Under the pieces are notes generated by a model that was not told the DNA's origin, ran no database searches, and worked only from the letters and a program-made list of their open reading frames with translations. The position numbers were made by a program, and so were the translations under genes. 64,000 nucleotides of DNA from Tubiluchus corallicola (lineage: Eukaryota; Priapulida; Priapulimorpha; Priapulimorphida; Tubiluchidae): NCBI GenBank assembly GCA_030141605.1, contig JAQGDQ010002383.1, forward strand, positions 129,001 through 193,000, written 5' to 3'. Positions 17,565 to 27,599 of this stretch are shown in pieces (the stretch's first letter is position 1; every line of letters begins with the position of its first letter).

Positions 17565-17860
17565 AAAAGTGTGAAAAATTTCAAACCACCGCTAGGACTC
17601 GAACCTAGGACTTATGCTGTCCAGGCAGCTATACTAGCCGCTACACCACAAAGGCACTTGACCTACTTGACGGCACGTATGCTACTAGTTGTATATGAAT
17701 GAGGAATTAAAGTCTACATTGTACCACATAGTACAAGATCAATTCTATGAACGCCCGAAAGCTGGTATAAATTATCCCTTCATCGGGATTCGAACTCATA
17801 ACCTACAATCCGGGTTGCTAACCATTACGCCACAGAGAGATTTTTCAGAATAAAAAAAAT
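17565..17860 (-). mobile_element. Two tandem tRNA-derived SINE copies
   Basis: Each copy has a GAACGCMCGAAAG-type segment next to a minus-strand tRNA-like block (17590-17665 and 17780-17842). The first has a perfect CTAGG/CCTAG T stem around TTCGAGT but a mispaired acceptor and a poor anticodon stem. The second has A and B box sequences (GGCGTAATGGTTAGC, GAGTTCGAATCCC) but no T stem. They are SINE heads and not working tRNAs. Confidence 0.6.
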
Positions 17861-18417
17861 ACACTGGACGATGAAAAAGGTAACTAGCAGGTTGACCTAA
17901 TTAGCAAACGCCAAAAGACAAGATATTAGACAGGTTTCCATCATTTGTAAAAAATGTGGCACATGTTTTTCCTTCCATACAGGTGCTGCCAATGAAATTA
18001 GTATTCATCAGTTTGTTAGATTTGAGTGCACGCATGCGCAAGTCAACTCAAAAATAAATGTAAAGACAAGCATAATAATTAGTAAGTTACGGAGGTAACC
18101 TTAGTCATCAGAATACCGACCAACCAAAAGCTGTACTGCCTGTAGATTTTTGCATCAGTAGATTTAGTATAATAAATGCATATTATGTTAAAAGTAATTT
18201 TTAATTTTTTTGTGCGTATGCGTTGAGAAGTTATATTTTGTAATTGAATTTTAATTTTACCTATGTAAATTTTATGTCTTTTATTCACAATTTAAAAAAT
18301 TAACTCTTGTAATAGTAGTTTAACACTATTGCCTACAACAGGCATTGAGTGGTTACACATATAGTATTTTCACGTATTTTATCACACCTGTAAATGTGTA
18401 GAACTTATGCAATAAAG

Positions 18418-18419
<2 letters not shown>

Positions 18420-18463
<44 letters not shown>
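18420..18463. repeat. (TA)n microsatellite
   Basis: About 22 TA units lie downstream of the last GPCR exon. Confidence 0.95.
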
Positions 18464-18467
<4 letters not shown>

Positions 18468-18559
18468 CACTGCTGTGATGGCAGTGCTAATCGTGCAAAG
18501 TTAACAGCGCAGTTCACAGCGGGTATTGCTCTCCTCAATTTTTCCCTAGTTCTTATGCA

Positions 18560-19259
18560 TTAAATAACAGCATATTTTAAGACTAACAATACCTGAGTGC
18601 TATTGGTTAATCTGCCATTGTAGTATTTAGTGTTCCTGTCGTGTGGATATCGCAATTCGCCGCAGCAGCTCCTGCTTTTCAGGACAGCAATGAAACCCAA
18701 CCGGAACTTCCGGTTCAGAAATCCGTACAGGACCGGATCAATCCCACTATTCGACGTGGATATCCATTGGCATATGGGTATGAGCAGTGCCAGCTGCGCA
18801 TTGTTATCGGAGACAACTCCAAAATAAACAAACGCAAACGTCAAGTACAGTGGCAGCCAACTGAAGGCGAACACCATCACAACGACTAGGACCATTTTTG
18901 CAAGTTTGAGCTTCTGTTTTCGAACCAGCGTTTCCAAGTCACGTGTTTCACCAATCACGGGACGTCGTAAGACGTGCAGAAATATCAAGAAATAGCAAAC
19001 ACTTATGACAGCTAAGGGAACAATGTAGCACTGCAAAGCTACAACGCACAAGAAGTACCATTTTGCTGCAGCGGGATCGTGCCATCCGAATTCGCCACAA
19101 ACTGACAGTAATTGACCCTTGAATATTATATCTACGGCATCGTAATACAGCAACCAAGGAATGAAGGTCAGGCAGGAATATATCCATATAACAGCAATGA
19201 ATCGTCCCGCTGCCTTCGTCGTCATCTCATACTTCATCGGATAAACAATAGAAATGTAT
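18560..19259 (-). CDS. Class A GPCR, cassette B last exon (TM4-TM7 and tail)
   Basis: Acceptor ATATTTCCAG|ATAC begins with the last base of an Arg codon, then YISIVYPMKYE (ICL2). It encodes TM4 with the FIPW motif, an ECL2 Cys (VCGEFGW), TM5, TM6 with FSWLPLY, TM7 with NSGIDPVLY (a D-P-x-x-Y form of NPxxY), helix 8 (FLNRKFRLGF) and a CC palmitoylation-type pair. The stop is TAA at 18562-18560. A donor-like CAG|GTATTG at 18593 could extend the tail into another exon. The motifs fit neuropeptide-type rhodopsin receptors (NPFF, QRFP, SIFamide-like). The ligand is unknown. Joined to exon 20453-20354 and the exon at 51018-50748 the protein would be 356 residues. Confidence 0.88.
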
Positions 19260-19337
19260 CTGGAAATATAAATCTCATTATTTTTGCAATACAATAATTG
19301 CCAACAGGTGTCTCTAGTGAGAAATCCTTTTCAAGAC

Positions 19338-20000
19338 CAGGGCCGGATTTTAATTTTGTAGGCCCCTGGGTTACAGATACATGAGGCTCCGGCCCCAGTG
19401 ACAATTAAAAAAAGCGTGAATGTTGGATTCTTCAAATCAGCTTATTCAAATTCTACAAAATAATGCCAACATTAGGCCCACGTAGATGGGTGAAAGTTTA
19501 ACACAACAAAAAGAGAAGAAATATTCTGATATTTACAAAATTAAAACATGGAATACATACGAATTACAATAAATTGTAATTTTGTCACAGGAGGTGACCT
19601 CAATTCCTCTAAAATTGTGTCATTGTAATCAGATTGCTAGTGTATTTGGCAGTATCAATGAGTTCAAATAATGAACAAGAAAACAATTTCAGTGTATTAT
19701 TACACAGTATATTAATGCATTCTCTAGCAACTTTTCACAGTAATTTACTTTCACTTAATTTCTGGAGGCCCCTCAACTGGCAAAGGCCCCTGGGCTGCAG
19801 CCCATAAAGCCCATGCTCTAGTAACTTTTCACAGTAATTTACTTTCAGAATCTCTGGAGGCCCCTCAACTGGCAAAGGCCCCTGGGATGCAGCCCATAAA
19901 GCCCATGCTCTAGTAACTTTTCACAGTAATTTACTTTCACTTAATTTCTGAAGGCCCCTCAGCTGGCGAAGGCCGCTGGGCTGCAGCCCATCTGGTACTG
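19338..20000. mobile_element. hAT-like non-autonomous DNA transposon
   Basis: The left end is CAGGGCCGGATTTTAA. The right end, reverse-complemented, is CAGTACCAGATGGGC; these share CAG..CC.GAT. Flanking octamers TTCAAGAC (19330-19337) and TTAAAGAC (20001-20008) match at 7 of 8, like an aged hAT 8-bp duplication. Inside are three tandem units of about 95-110 bp (19725-19990). No transposase frame. It sits in the intron of GPCR cassette B. Confidence 0.55.
19725..19990. repeat. Tandem triplicate of ~95-110 bp within the hAT-like element
   Basis: Three units share AACTTTTCACAGTAATTTAC, then GGCCCCTCAACTGGCAAAGG, then GCTGCAGCCCA. The middle unit lacks part of the ACTTAATTT segment. Confidence 0.85.
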
Positions 20001-20353
20001 TTAAAGACAATTAATGAGTTTTGAGAACTCAGCTGATTCACGGCTGTTTCAACTAGAAAATGCTCACTAAGCAGCATTAGGTTTTATACTGTACTGTGTT
20101 ATACTAGCTTTAAAAATCTTTGCATGTTTGTTAGAGATTTCGTCGTCTTTAATATAACATCAATAATTGATTCATTAAACCACCATGCATCGTCTCCCAA
20201 AAGACAGTCACCAAACTAATTTTCTTACTTATTTAATCGTTGGTAAAGAGCAAACATGACTGACTTATTCCTTATTCATTATATTAAACACTTACTGATT
20301 AATAAGACCAGATTTCAAAAGCAAGCCTCCCTTGCTCGTGTGTATTTGCTTAC

Positions 20354-20453
20354 CTCTCTACAGATATGGTAGCCAGTGTGTTCACGGAAGAGGAAACGGA
20401 AACAGCTTGAAGCCAGACAACTGTTTTGCACGCCCCATCCGAGAACGGATAAC
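20354..20453 (-). CDS. Class A GPCR, cassette B TM3 exon
   Basis: This 100-nt exon lies between CTTTTAAAG|GT and AG|GTAAGC. Entered in phase 1 it reads YPFSDGACKTVVWLQAVSVS, then a TM3 ending VER. C99 (numbered from the joined protein) is the conserved TM3 cysteine that bonds ECL2. The motif here is E-R-Y rather than D-R-Y. The exon ends in phase 2 within the Arg codon, exactly as the acceptor at 19259 requires. Length and both phases equal those of the cassette A exon at 25424-25325. Confidence 0.88.
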
Positions 20454-20779
20454 CTTTAAAAGAAAGCTTGTGCTAGCAAACTAGAGTTTAGATCTATTAC
20501 TGTATTAGTAAGGTACTAATTATATCTTTTATTTATCATTACTAATTGTTTTGTCTGTATTCAGGTTTTGTGGTTTTCTGCCGAGGAAAGCGCCAGTGAT
20601 GCAAAGACGACAGATATATTTTATTCAAATTTGAAAGTAGCTAATGCAAGAAAACACTTTTCATAACAAAAGTTTAAAAAATCGTCTTGAAATTTTATAT
20701 CACTTACATGCTGATTGTAAATTAAAGTACAAGAGAACACTCTTCATAAATAAAGCTTAAACATCGTCTTGAAAGGTCA

Positions 20780-21225
20780 TATTGCTTACATACTGTCTTA
20801 TTGCATACAGGGCTTACGTTAACAGTAGCGCTGTATAGAGCTCGTAAATTTAAACTCCCGCGTTAGGCGCAGTCATTGTAATGTCAGTCGTTTGAAACAA
20901 ATTTAGATAACATCGCATAAAGTTCGAAAAAATAATCAGAGCATTTGTAACACGCTCCTCGCTAACTAAGCAAAAGTATAAATTGCTTTACATTATCAAT
21001 AAGATTAAAAATACGTTTTTGGTGAATCAGTGGTGCACGCTGGGATGGTGATGCAGTGCCATTCCACTAGTTGTCGCGAGCATTTAAAATTATTAAGAAA
21101 TTTCTTGTCTAGTTACATTTGTTTTTCAAACAGATAAGAATGATGCATACAGAAGTAATGTAACTTCATATCATGGAAAGTTCCTAGAGACATACTGTAC
21201 TTTAAAAACCGTTTTGATTCTCGTT
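20780..21225 (-). mobile_element. MITE family 1, partial copy
   Basis: This is the same orientation as the inverted copy at 16545-17000. Landmarks are ACTCCCGCG, AAAAATACGTTTTTGG, GTGGTGCACGCTGGG and TTTCTTGTCTAGTTAC. It is diverged and has no clear TTAA ends. Confidence 0.7.
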
Positions 21226-21983
21226 AAAAAATTTATTATGAGGTTTTCGGTGACCGCATTGGTAATTTTATTTCATGATATGATATGATGTGATTAACAT
21301 GGTAATGTTATAGCAAAGAATGTTTTTTACTATAATGTTTACGAACTGTATTCTGTACAATAATAATTTGCTAATAAAACACGCTTCATTTCGTCAGTCA
21401 CAAAACAGTTCAGGTCGTGGCATCATCCTGAATTCTGTTTGTCAGCTAAATCGATCTAGATTCGCCCTGCGTTATGACTTTCACTTAACGCTACACAAAT
21501 AATTTACATATTTCATTATTGTTGTGACTAACCGACTGACTCAATACTATCTGAGGTTAATACAGCGCCCTTTTCGCCTAGAAATATACTGTTTTTTATT
21601 TTGTATTAATTTGCATTTAATAATGGATAAAGTTACGATGATTTTATGCATGAGATGAGTTTTCTTACTGCAGTTACAAATGTTTGCGGCCTAAAATGTT
21701 TCACTGTTTACCTGTGTTTGTCCTGCACCTCCTATTAACACCGTGTATTATTTGAAATTAATTAAGATTGAACAAAAGATGGCGCTTCTATCAAAGAATT
21801 GAAACTTGAGTAGTTTTGTTACGTTAACGCCAGTGACGCACTACAAGTCCTTTTTTGTAACTTTTGTCAGCAAACAATGATGAATTAAGAAAGAATAAAT
21901 GGCTTCCCATTCTTTGGGGCAAAAATCTTGTGCATATGTCATAGATAAGAAAAAAATTAAATGTTCAAGCAGAAAGTCAGTCT

Positions 21984-22466
21984 GTGTCACCAGAAAATCA
22001 TCGACTCTGCCAATCGGTTAGTAGATCAGCTAACCATCTACTTTTCAACCTGGTAATCGATGAACTGATCTCGAAAGTCGGTTCTCGATTTGGCTATGGG
22101 ATCGACGAATACCAAGTGGCTATAGTTGGTTTTACCGATGACCTAGTCCTAATCTCAGCCTCGAAACATGGCATGGGAGTTTTGTTGGAGACAGCCAATG
22201 GCTTCTTCACGAAACGAGGTATGACACTGAACGCCAACAAGTGCAAAGCCATGAAGCTAGTCAAGGCATACCAGCGAAAGGCTATGAAAGTGTTAATAGA
22301 GCACACATGGAAGATCTGCCAGACTCCTATTCCAATGCTGGGAGTCAGTGATACGTATAAATACCTGAGAATCCCCATGACTGCCAACCTGTCTAGTCAA
22401 CCAGCTGAGCAAATTTATTTATCAGAGAGTCCAAAGATATACCATTTGTGCTGGTGCAGCATGTAA
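21984..22466 (+). pseudogene. LINE reverse transcriptase fragment (R2-like)
   Basis: The open frame has LLFNLVIDELISKVG, FTDDLVL in place of the catalytic F/YADD box, FFTKRGMTLNANKCKAMKL and LGVSDTYKYLRI. This order and the FF..RGM.LNA.KC block are typical of R2-clade LINEs. The Ala-to-Thr change next to the DD pair, the garbled sequence before LLFNL and the missing flanks show a dead fragment. It lies opposite to the GPCR in an inter-cassette region. Confidence 0.75.
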
Positions 22467-24294
22467 CCACTAGCGTGTGTAAAATTTAGAAAATCACGCT
22501 TAACTTCTGAGAAAACAAAACAATAATAACAGATATGAGATTAATACTGTTTCACTTTTATATTTCACAAATATGAACTTTCACTTCATAAACAATGACG
22601 TCAGGATTCGCCAGTTAAAATAATCCAATCCAGAAAAATGTGACACATTAATGATAAAACAGTATAGATCTTAAATGTACCACAAAAATACTGGTACTTA
22701 TGTAAGTGATTTCTAGTGATGTTGACTTTTCAGCAGTATCAGTCCTGCGTGACTTATAAATGAACAGTCAATCGCAAGGTACAATTATACGAGCTGTCAT
22801 AGAAGAAATAAACTGGGGAAATAAACCTGTTAAGCAGTAACTATGACATCAGCTACCGTTCTGTCGGTTTCTCCAATCATTGGCACCTAGTAAGAAAACT
22901 ACGTCTCTAGGAATGGCAACTTAACTTTATGATGCGTCCTTAAATGTCAATACCTTATTTTAAACTAAGTGTAAAGAAAGTGTATCAAAAAATGATGACA
23001 CTATTTGCAGCAAGATAGAAAACCAAAAATGGCAGACGGTAATAACTTTATAATTTTATAACTTTATAACCTAATTTTATAATATCAGCAGTCAATTGAC
23101 CAAGATACTCATAATGACGAAAGTTTAGTTCATACTTGATTTAATACTTTTTGCAAGCTATATTATTACTGTCTTGTGTAGGATCTAACTACAATGATAC
23201 AGAGCCATGTAGTAATGGTTTTTAATTCATTTGTTGCCAATTCCAAAACCAAGTACAACATCCGGACAAACTGCAGAGCTGATTCAGTCAAAAGAAGCTG
23301 GAAAGTATTGCAACTTTAGAATAGAGAATGCACATGAAATATTTCTTACTATCTCATGGTCACATCCCGTAGAGCAGACTAAAAATTATATCGTTAAGCA
23401 TAATCAATGAAAAACAGTGACAACATATGATACCACTAACATCAACATAGACCTAAATCAGACAGTGAGGGCAACTCAAAAAATACACTGGTCTTGAAAA
23501 TATAATTTTTCAGATTGCTTCAAACTCCATTGTGATTTATATCTTCCCTGATACCTGATAACTTAATAACAACATTCAAATATTGCACAAAGGTAACATC
23601 ACATTATATTAGATAGTGTAATATAACAGGCAGCTACAACATCGTAAAGATTGCTCATACTGCCAAGTGTTAACTAAACAGGCTACTAAACAAGCCTGCT
23701 CAATCCATCAGTTCATTTATTACAAGTACACTTCTATATTCCATACTCATTACACTAATGTGTACAATCATTTTCATTGTCAACTAACTTCAACCTAGGC
23801 AAGATCAGAAGACAATATTTGGTCACATGCTTGTCGCTACAAAATTTTCCAATCGTGAAGACAATAGCACAAGTTTCATTTGCTTTAAAATTGGTGCAAT
23901 AACATCTTTGAACTTGTGAATGTAATATAGCGTGTTTTATACAAATAGTCTGTGATTCACTTCATGACCAAGAGACCATCACAAAATTCGGCTCACATTC
24001 CAGTATCTGCAAATAGGATTATGACAAGTACACTATTTGGGAATAATTTAACAGATGTATTGGTAATCTTGGAAACTAGTCACCATTCGAGTTACAAAGC
24101 GAACACATCACACTTAGCCCGCACATTGTGCAGAAAAACGTTCTCTTGTAAATTTCTCTTCTGTTATTGTTGCTGGTAACAAAAAAGCAGCTCCGTCACA
24201 TGTAAGAAAAGTACCAAGTAGACGCCATCATGCACAACCATCAATGACACTAGCGACATGTGGAGCTGCTTTCAGAAACTCCTCTTCATTTTCT
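22467..24294. other. No gene seen; includes presumed 3' UTR of GPCR cassette A
   Basis: AT-rich sequence without recognisable exons on either strand. I searched it specifically for a TM1-TM2 exon that could serve cassette B and saw none. A minus-strand AATAAA (plus TTTATT near 23716) is a possible polyadenylation site for cassette A. Confidence 0.4.
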
Positions 24295-25030
24295 TCACAC
24301 ATCGTCTTTCAAAGTCGCCATACAGTAATCTACATGGGTCTGTTCAGAAACGATCCTCTGACTATTTACTGCAGATGTGGTATAGTGTCCTATCCTGTCT
24401 CCAGGATACTTCAGCTTCTTACAACAAGACCCACTCATCACTATGGCTTTGAACCCTTGCCTGTATTTTCGGTTTAAGTAGGCATAGATGCACGGATTAA
24501 TACAACTATTTGCAGTGGAAACCCACTGAAGGACGGGAACAGCGTGATTGACGTAACTTAGTGCCACGTCATCAAAACTGTTGAAGTAATAGCCGATGAA
24601 GATGGCGTACAAAGGTAGCCAAGAAATGGCGAAAATCAAGACTACCACCAGAAGCATTTTGATGACTTGGATCCGTTGGCGACGGACAATATTCTCATAC
24701 TCTCGAGCATCGCCGATTAAATCTCTTTTCCACACAGCCAAGAAAATGTTCATGTAACAAAAACTGATTGTTAAAAGTGGGGCAACATAGCAGAGGATGA
24801 AGACATTGAACAACAAATTCCACTTCATCGCGTGTTCGTACCCGTTCGGCCATTGTTCCATGCAGTAGCGTATGATTACTTGGCGATCTGCTGACGGATT
24901 ATCAGTTATTTGGAAAAAAGCAAACCATGGAATAAAAAACGCCCCGGCGCAAATCCAGATGGCAGCACAAGCTTTTCTAGCTGTCCTCAATGTCATCTGA
25001 AATTTCATTGGGTGGCAAATGGCAAAGTAT
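24295..25030 (-). CDS. Class A GPCR, cassette A last exon (TM4-TM7 and tail)
   Basis: Acceptor ATTTTTCCAG|ATAC starts in the Arg codon and reads YFAICHPMKFQ. TM4 has FIPWFAFF, ECL2 has the Cys (YCMEQWPNG), TM6 has FAISWLPLYAIF and TM7 has the canonical NSCINPCIY, followed by YLNRKYRQGF helix 8 and a CC pair. The stop is at 24297-24295. The tail is longer than that of cassette B. By eye about 40-45% of residues match cassette B, so the duplication is old. Motifs point to a G-protein-coupled neuropeptide receptor at the plasma membrane; the ligand cannot be inferred. With 25424-25325 and 51018-50748 it gives 368 residues. Confidence 0.9.
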
Positions 25031-25324
25031 CTGGAAAAATAACAATAAAGACAAAGTTATATGAAACTTGTTGGCTGATTGGAGTTGAACATATGTCAGA
25101 TATAGCGGGGTTTTAACAAAACGGAGACAGGCTAGGAAATAGATAGAAGGTAACTACAGTTAGCAAACACTGACTAAACTGAAAAAGTTAACAAAAAATG
25201 TCTGACCATTAAGTTGGATGTTGCTGATGACTTCATTCAATAAAACTATTTTCAATCCTGTAAGACGGCAACTTACTTTGCAAGACTACATTTACAAATG
25301 TCAGTGCCACTTTTGCAGGCTTAC

Positions 25325-25424
25325 CTATCAAGAGAAATTGCCACCAAAGTATACACAGATGTCGCCACCGACAAACCCTGAAGCCATGACACCAACTTGC
25401 ATGGTATCATGCCGAACTGATAAC
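25325..25424 (-). CDS. Class A GPCR, cassette A TM3 exon
   Basis: The 100-nt exon lies between ATTATAG|GT and AG|GTAAGC. It reads YQFGMIPCKLVSWLQGLSVA then TM3 ending SLDR, with the TM3 disulfide Cys (C99) and the D-R-Y motif completed across a phase-2 intron. Entry phase 1 matches the donor of the exon at 50748. The intron to the next exon is only 294 nt. Confidence 0.9.
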
Positions 25425-25430
25425 CTATAA

Positions 25431-27050
25431 TACAAAACACTCATGTTATAATAATAAACTAACAAAAATATCATTATGCATAAAACGATTATGCATAATT
25501 ATACATAAATTATAACACTACATCAGCATAATTAATGTTAAACAATGCTAAACAATGTTAAACCCACAATAATTAATTAGCTATTGTCGTTGCTTATAGT
25601 TTTTGATCACATCAGTCAGTTAGGCACCTTCACAATAATTAATGTGTTTTAAAAAAATGTAAAACAAAAAGCAATTGTCACAATGCGATGTAATGTAAAA
25701 TTTATTTTAGTCGTAATTATAAGCACTGGGCAACTACATTACGACTGTAACAGTCAGTTACACAATAATAAGGCTTTCACAGTTTCGTTGTGCGCACGCG
25801 CAGTTGTTGTAGGTCGTAGGTTAAGTGTACCACAGCAACCCGTCGTATCTACAATCGTCACGTGACATGTGGGTAAAGTAAAGCCCAGTTCAGTAACGTC
25901 AGTGTTTTCGTGGACTTCACTTAACTGTGCAATAGTCTGTGCGGGATCTTGTTTGGGAACAAGAGAAAATGAATTAGAATTAATTACTAATCCAATAGCA
26001 TGGACTGCGAGGTGTGGTCAAGTGAACACAAATGCGTTGTCTGGTACATTTAACCTTTGACCTTTCCACGATCATCATCAATCGCTGGAACTGCGAAAAG
26101 GCTTATTAACTGACTGTACAAGCTACTGCTATTACTATAGCTAATGCTGCTATAACTGCTACATTACCATTGCTATATAATAAACTAATTATATTAATTA
26201 ATTAGCATAATTTAATTATTAGCAGTTTTCTGTATTAGTAATTATACCAATTAATCAGACCAACACTAGCAGTTAATTATCAGTATTATAATAATTCTCA
26301 ATTGTTAAAACCTAATAACACTTATTATTATTATAAGGCATAATAATTCCGTTTTGTGCAATACAACACACAATTTAACAATTGCAGACTTATCATCATC
26401 AAGTTTACAAAAATCATGGCATGTAAATTCCCTGCTCACAAATAAAAAATTAAACACAGTTAATCATGCTTTTGTGTTTAAATTAATTGTATTTGCGGGC
26501 GCTTAGAACTGCAAGAATGTGTTGGTGACATGCAGTCCACTGCACCTACATGCAGTTTACATGCAGACACGTGACATGCATGCGATAGTTGTTCTGAAAC
26601 GCATAATAATTAATATGACGTTGAACGTTGGAGGTCTGTTTAATTTCTCGCAGCTTCAAAATGAAGCCATTAATTAGGTCGTCATTGCAGCACGATAAGT
26701 GCTCGGTTCAGCTAGAGATAATGACTTATCTTCATTATGTTAGTACGATGTGACGAAAATTACGTGTTTATTAAGCGAAAAACCATCACGCATACCGTAG
26801 ATGTCAAAACCAGAAGTGCCCATTCTGAGAAAAGTAGGAAAAAATTATGGCAAATAATCATTTGCGGATGTCGTAGTAGCCAGTTAGTAAATGAATCAGC
26901 TACACATAGTGATGATAACTGTTTATTTGGTATAATACAAAATGTAAAGGCATAACAACTCTTTTTGCAGTAGAACTTGAGTAAACACTTTTGTATCCAA
27001 CTTATACCTGATGTAAAAACTATACAACTGATTATGTTATAAAGTCACAA
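25431..27050. other. Intronic AT-rich stretch, no gene seen
   Basis: This is the start of the very long first intron of the GPCR on the minus strand. There are short open frames only and no repeats I can name. Confidence 0.35.
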
Positions 27051-27129
27051 TGATTGTATGTTAATGCATGCCCAGTTGGTTAATGGAATAAGTAGCATAA
27101 ATATGAACAATTCTGACAATTTCTCAGTC

Positions 27130-27363
27130 AAAAAAGCTTTTGTCGTTTTAACTTTAACACTCATAGCTAGTTTATTGGACAACAAGCGTATTTTCTGTTG
27201 GGAGGTTGCGGGTTCGATACTACGGTGGGGTAATACAAACACTTTTTACGTGGCACCTGCCTGGGTGGATTAACGATTCTGTAATGTAGCTGTAGTTGTT
27301 ATTTACAGCCGCTGATAAACGCCTAGTGTTGTCTATTGAGTTTAAAACCATCTTTAAATAAAG
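27130..27363 (+). mobile_element. tRNA-derived SINE ending in (ATT)n
   Basis: The B box-like GCGGGTTCGATACTACG lies near 27208-27224. The element ends with AAATAAAG directly before the ATT tract. Only the 3' part of the tRNA head is convincing. Confidence 0.45.
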
Positions 27364-27446
<83 letters not shown>

Positions 27447-27483
27447 TATTACTATTATTATTACTATTATTATTATTATTATA

Positions 27484-27556
<73 letters not shown>
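27364..27556. repeat. (ATT)n microsatellite
   Basis: About 64 ATT units with a few ACT and AAT interruptions. The left side joins a plus-strand SINE-like AATAAAG and the right side a minus-strand LINE-like hairpin end (27570-27588), so two oppositely oriented element tails may have met here. Confidence 0.95.
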
Positions 27557-27557
<1 letters not shown>

Positions 27558-27599
27558 AAGAAAAGCAAGGCCCTCTAGGAAGTTGGGCTTATTTCAAAA

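Noticed and set aside
17590-17665. tRNA gene on the minus strand
   Set aside because: T arm is good but the acceptor has a mismatch with wobble pairs and the anticodon stem fails; it lies in a duplicated SINE.
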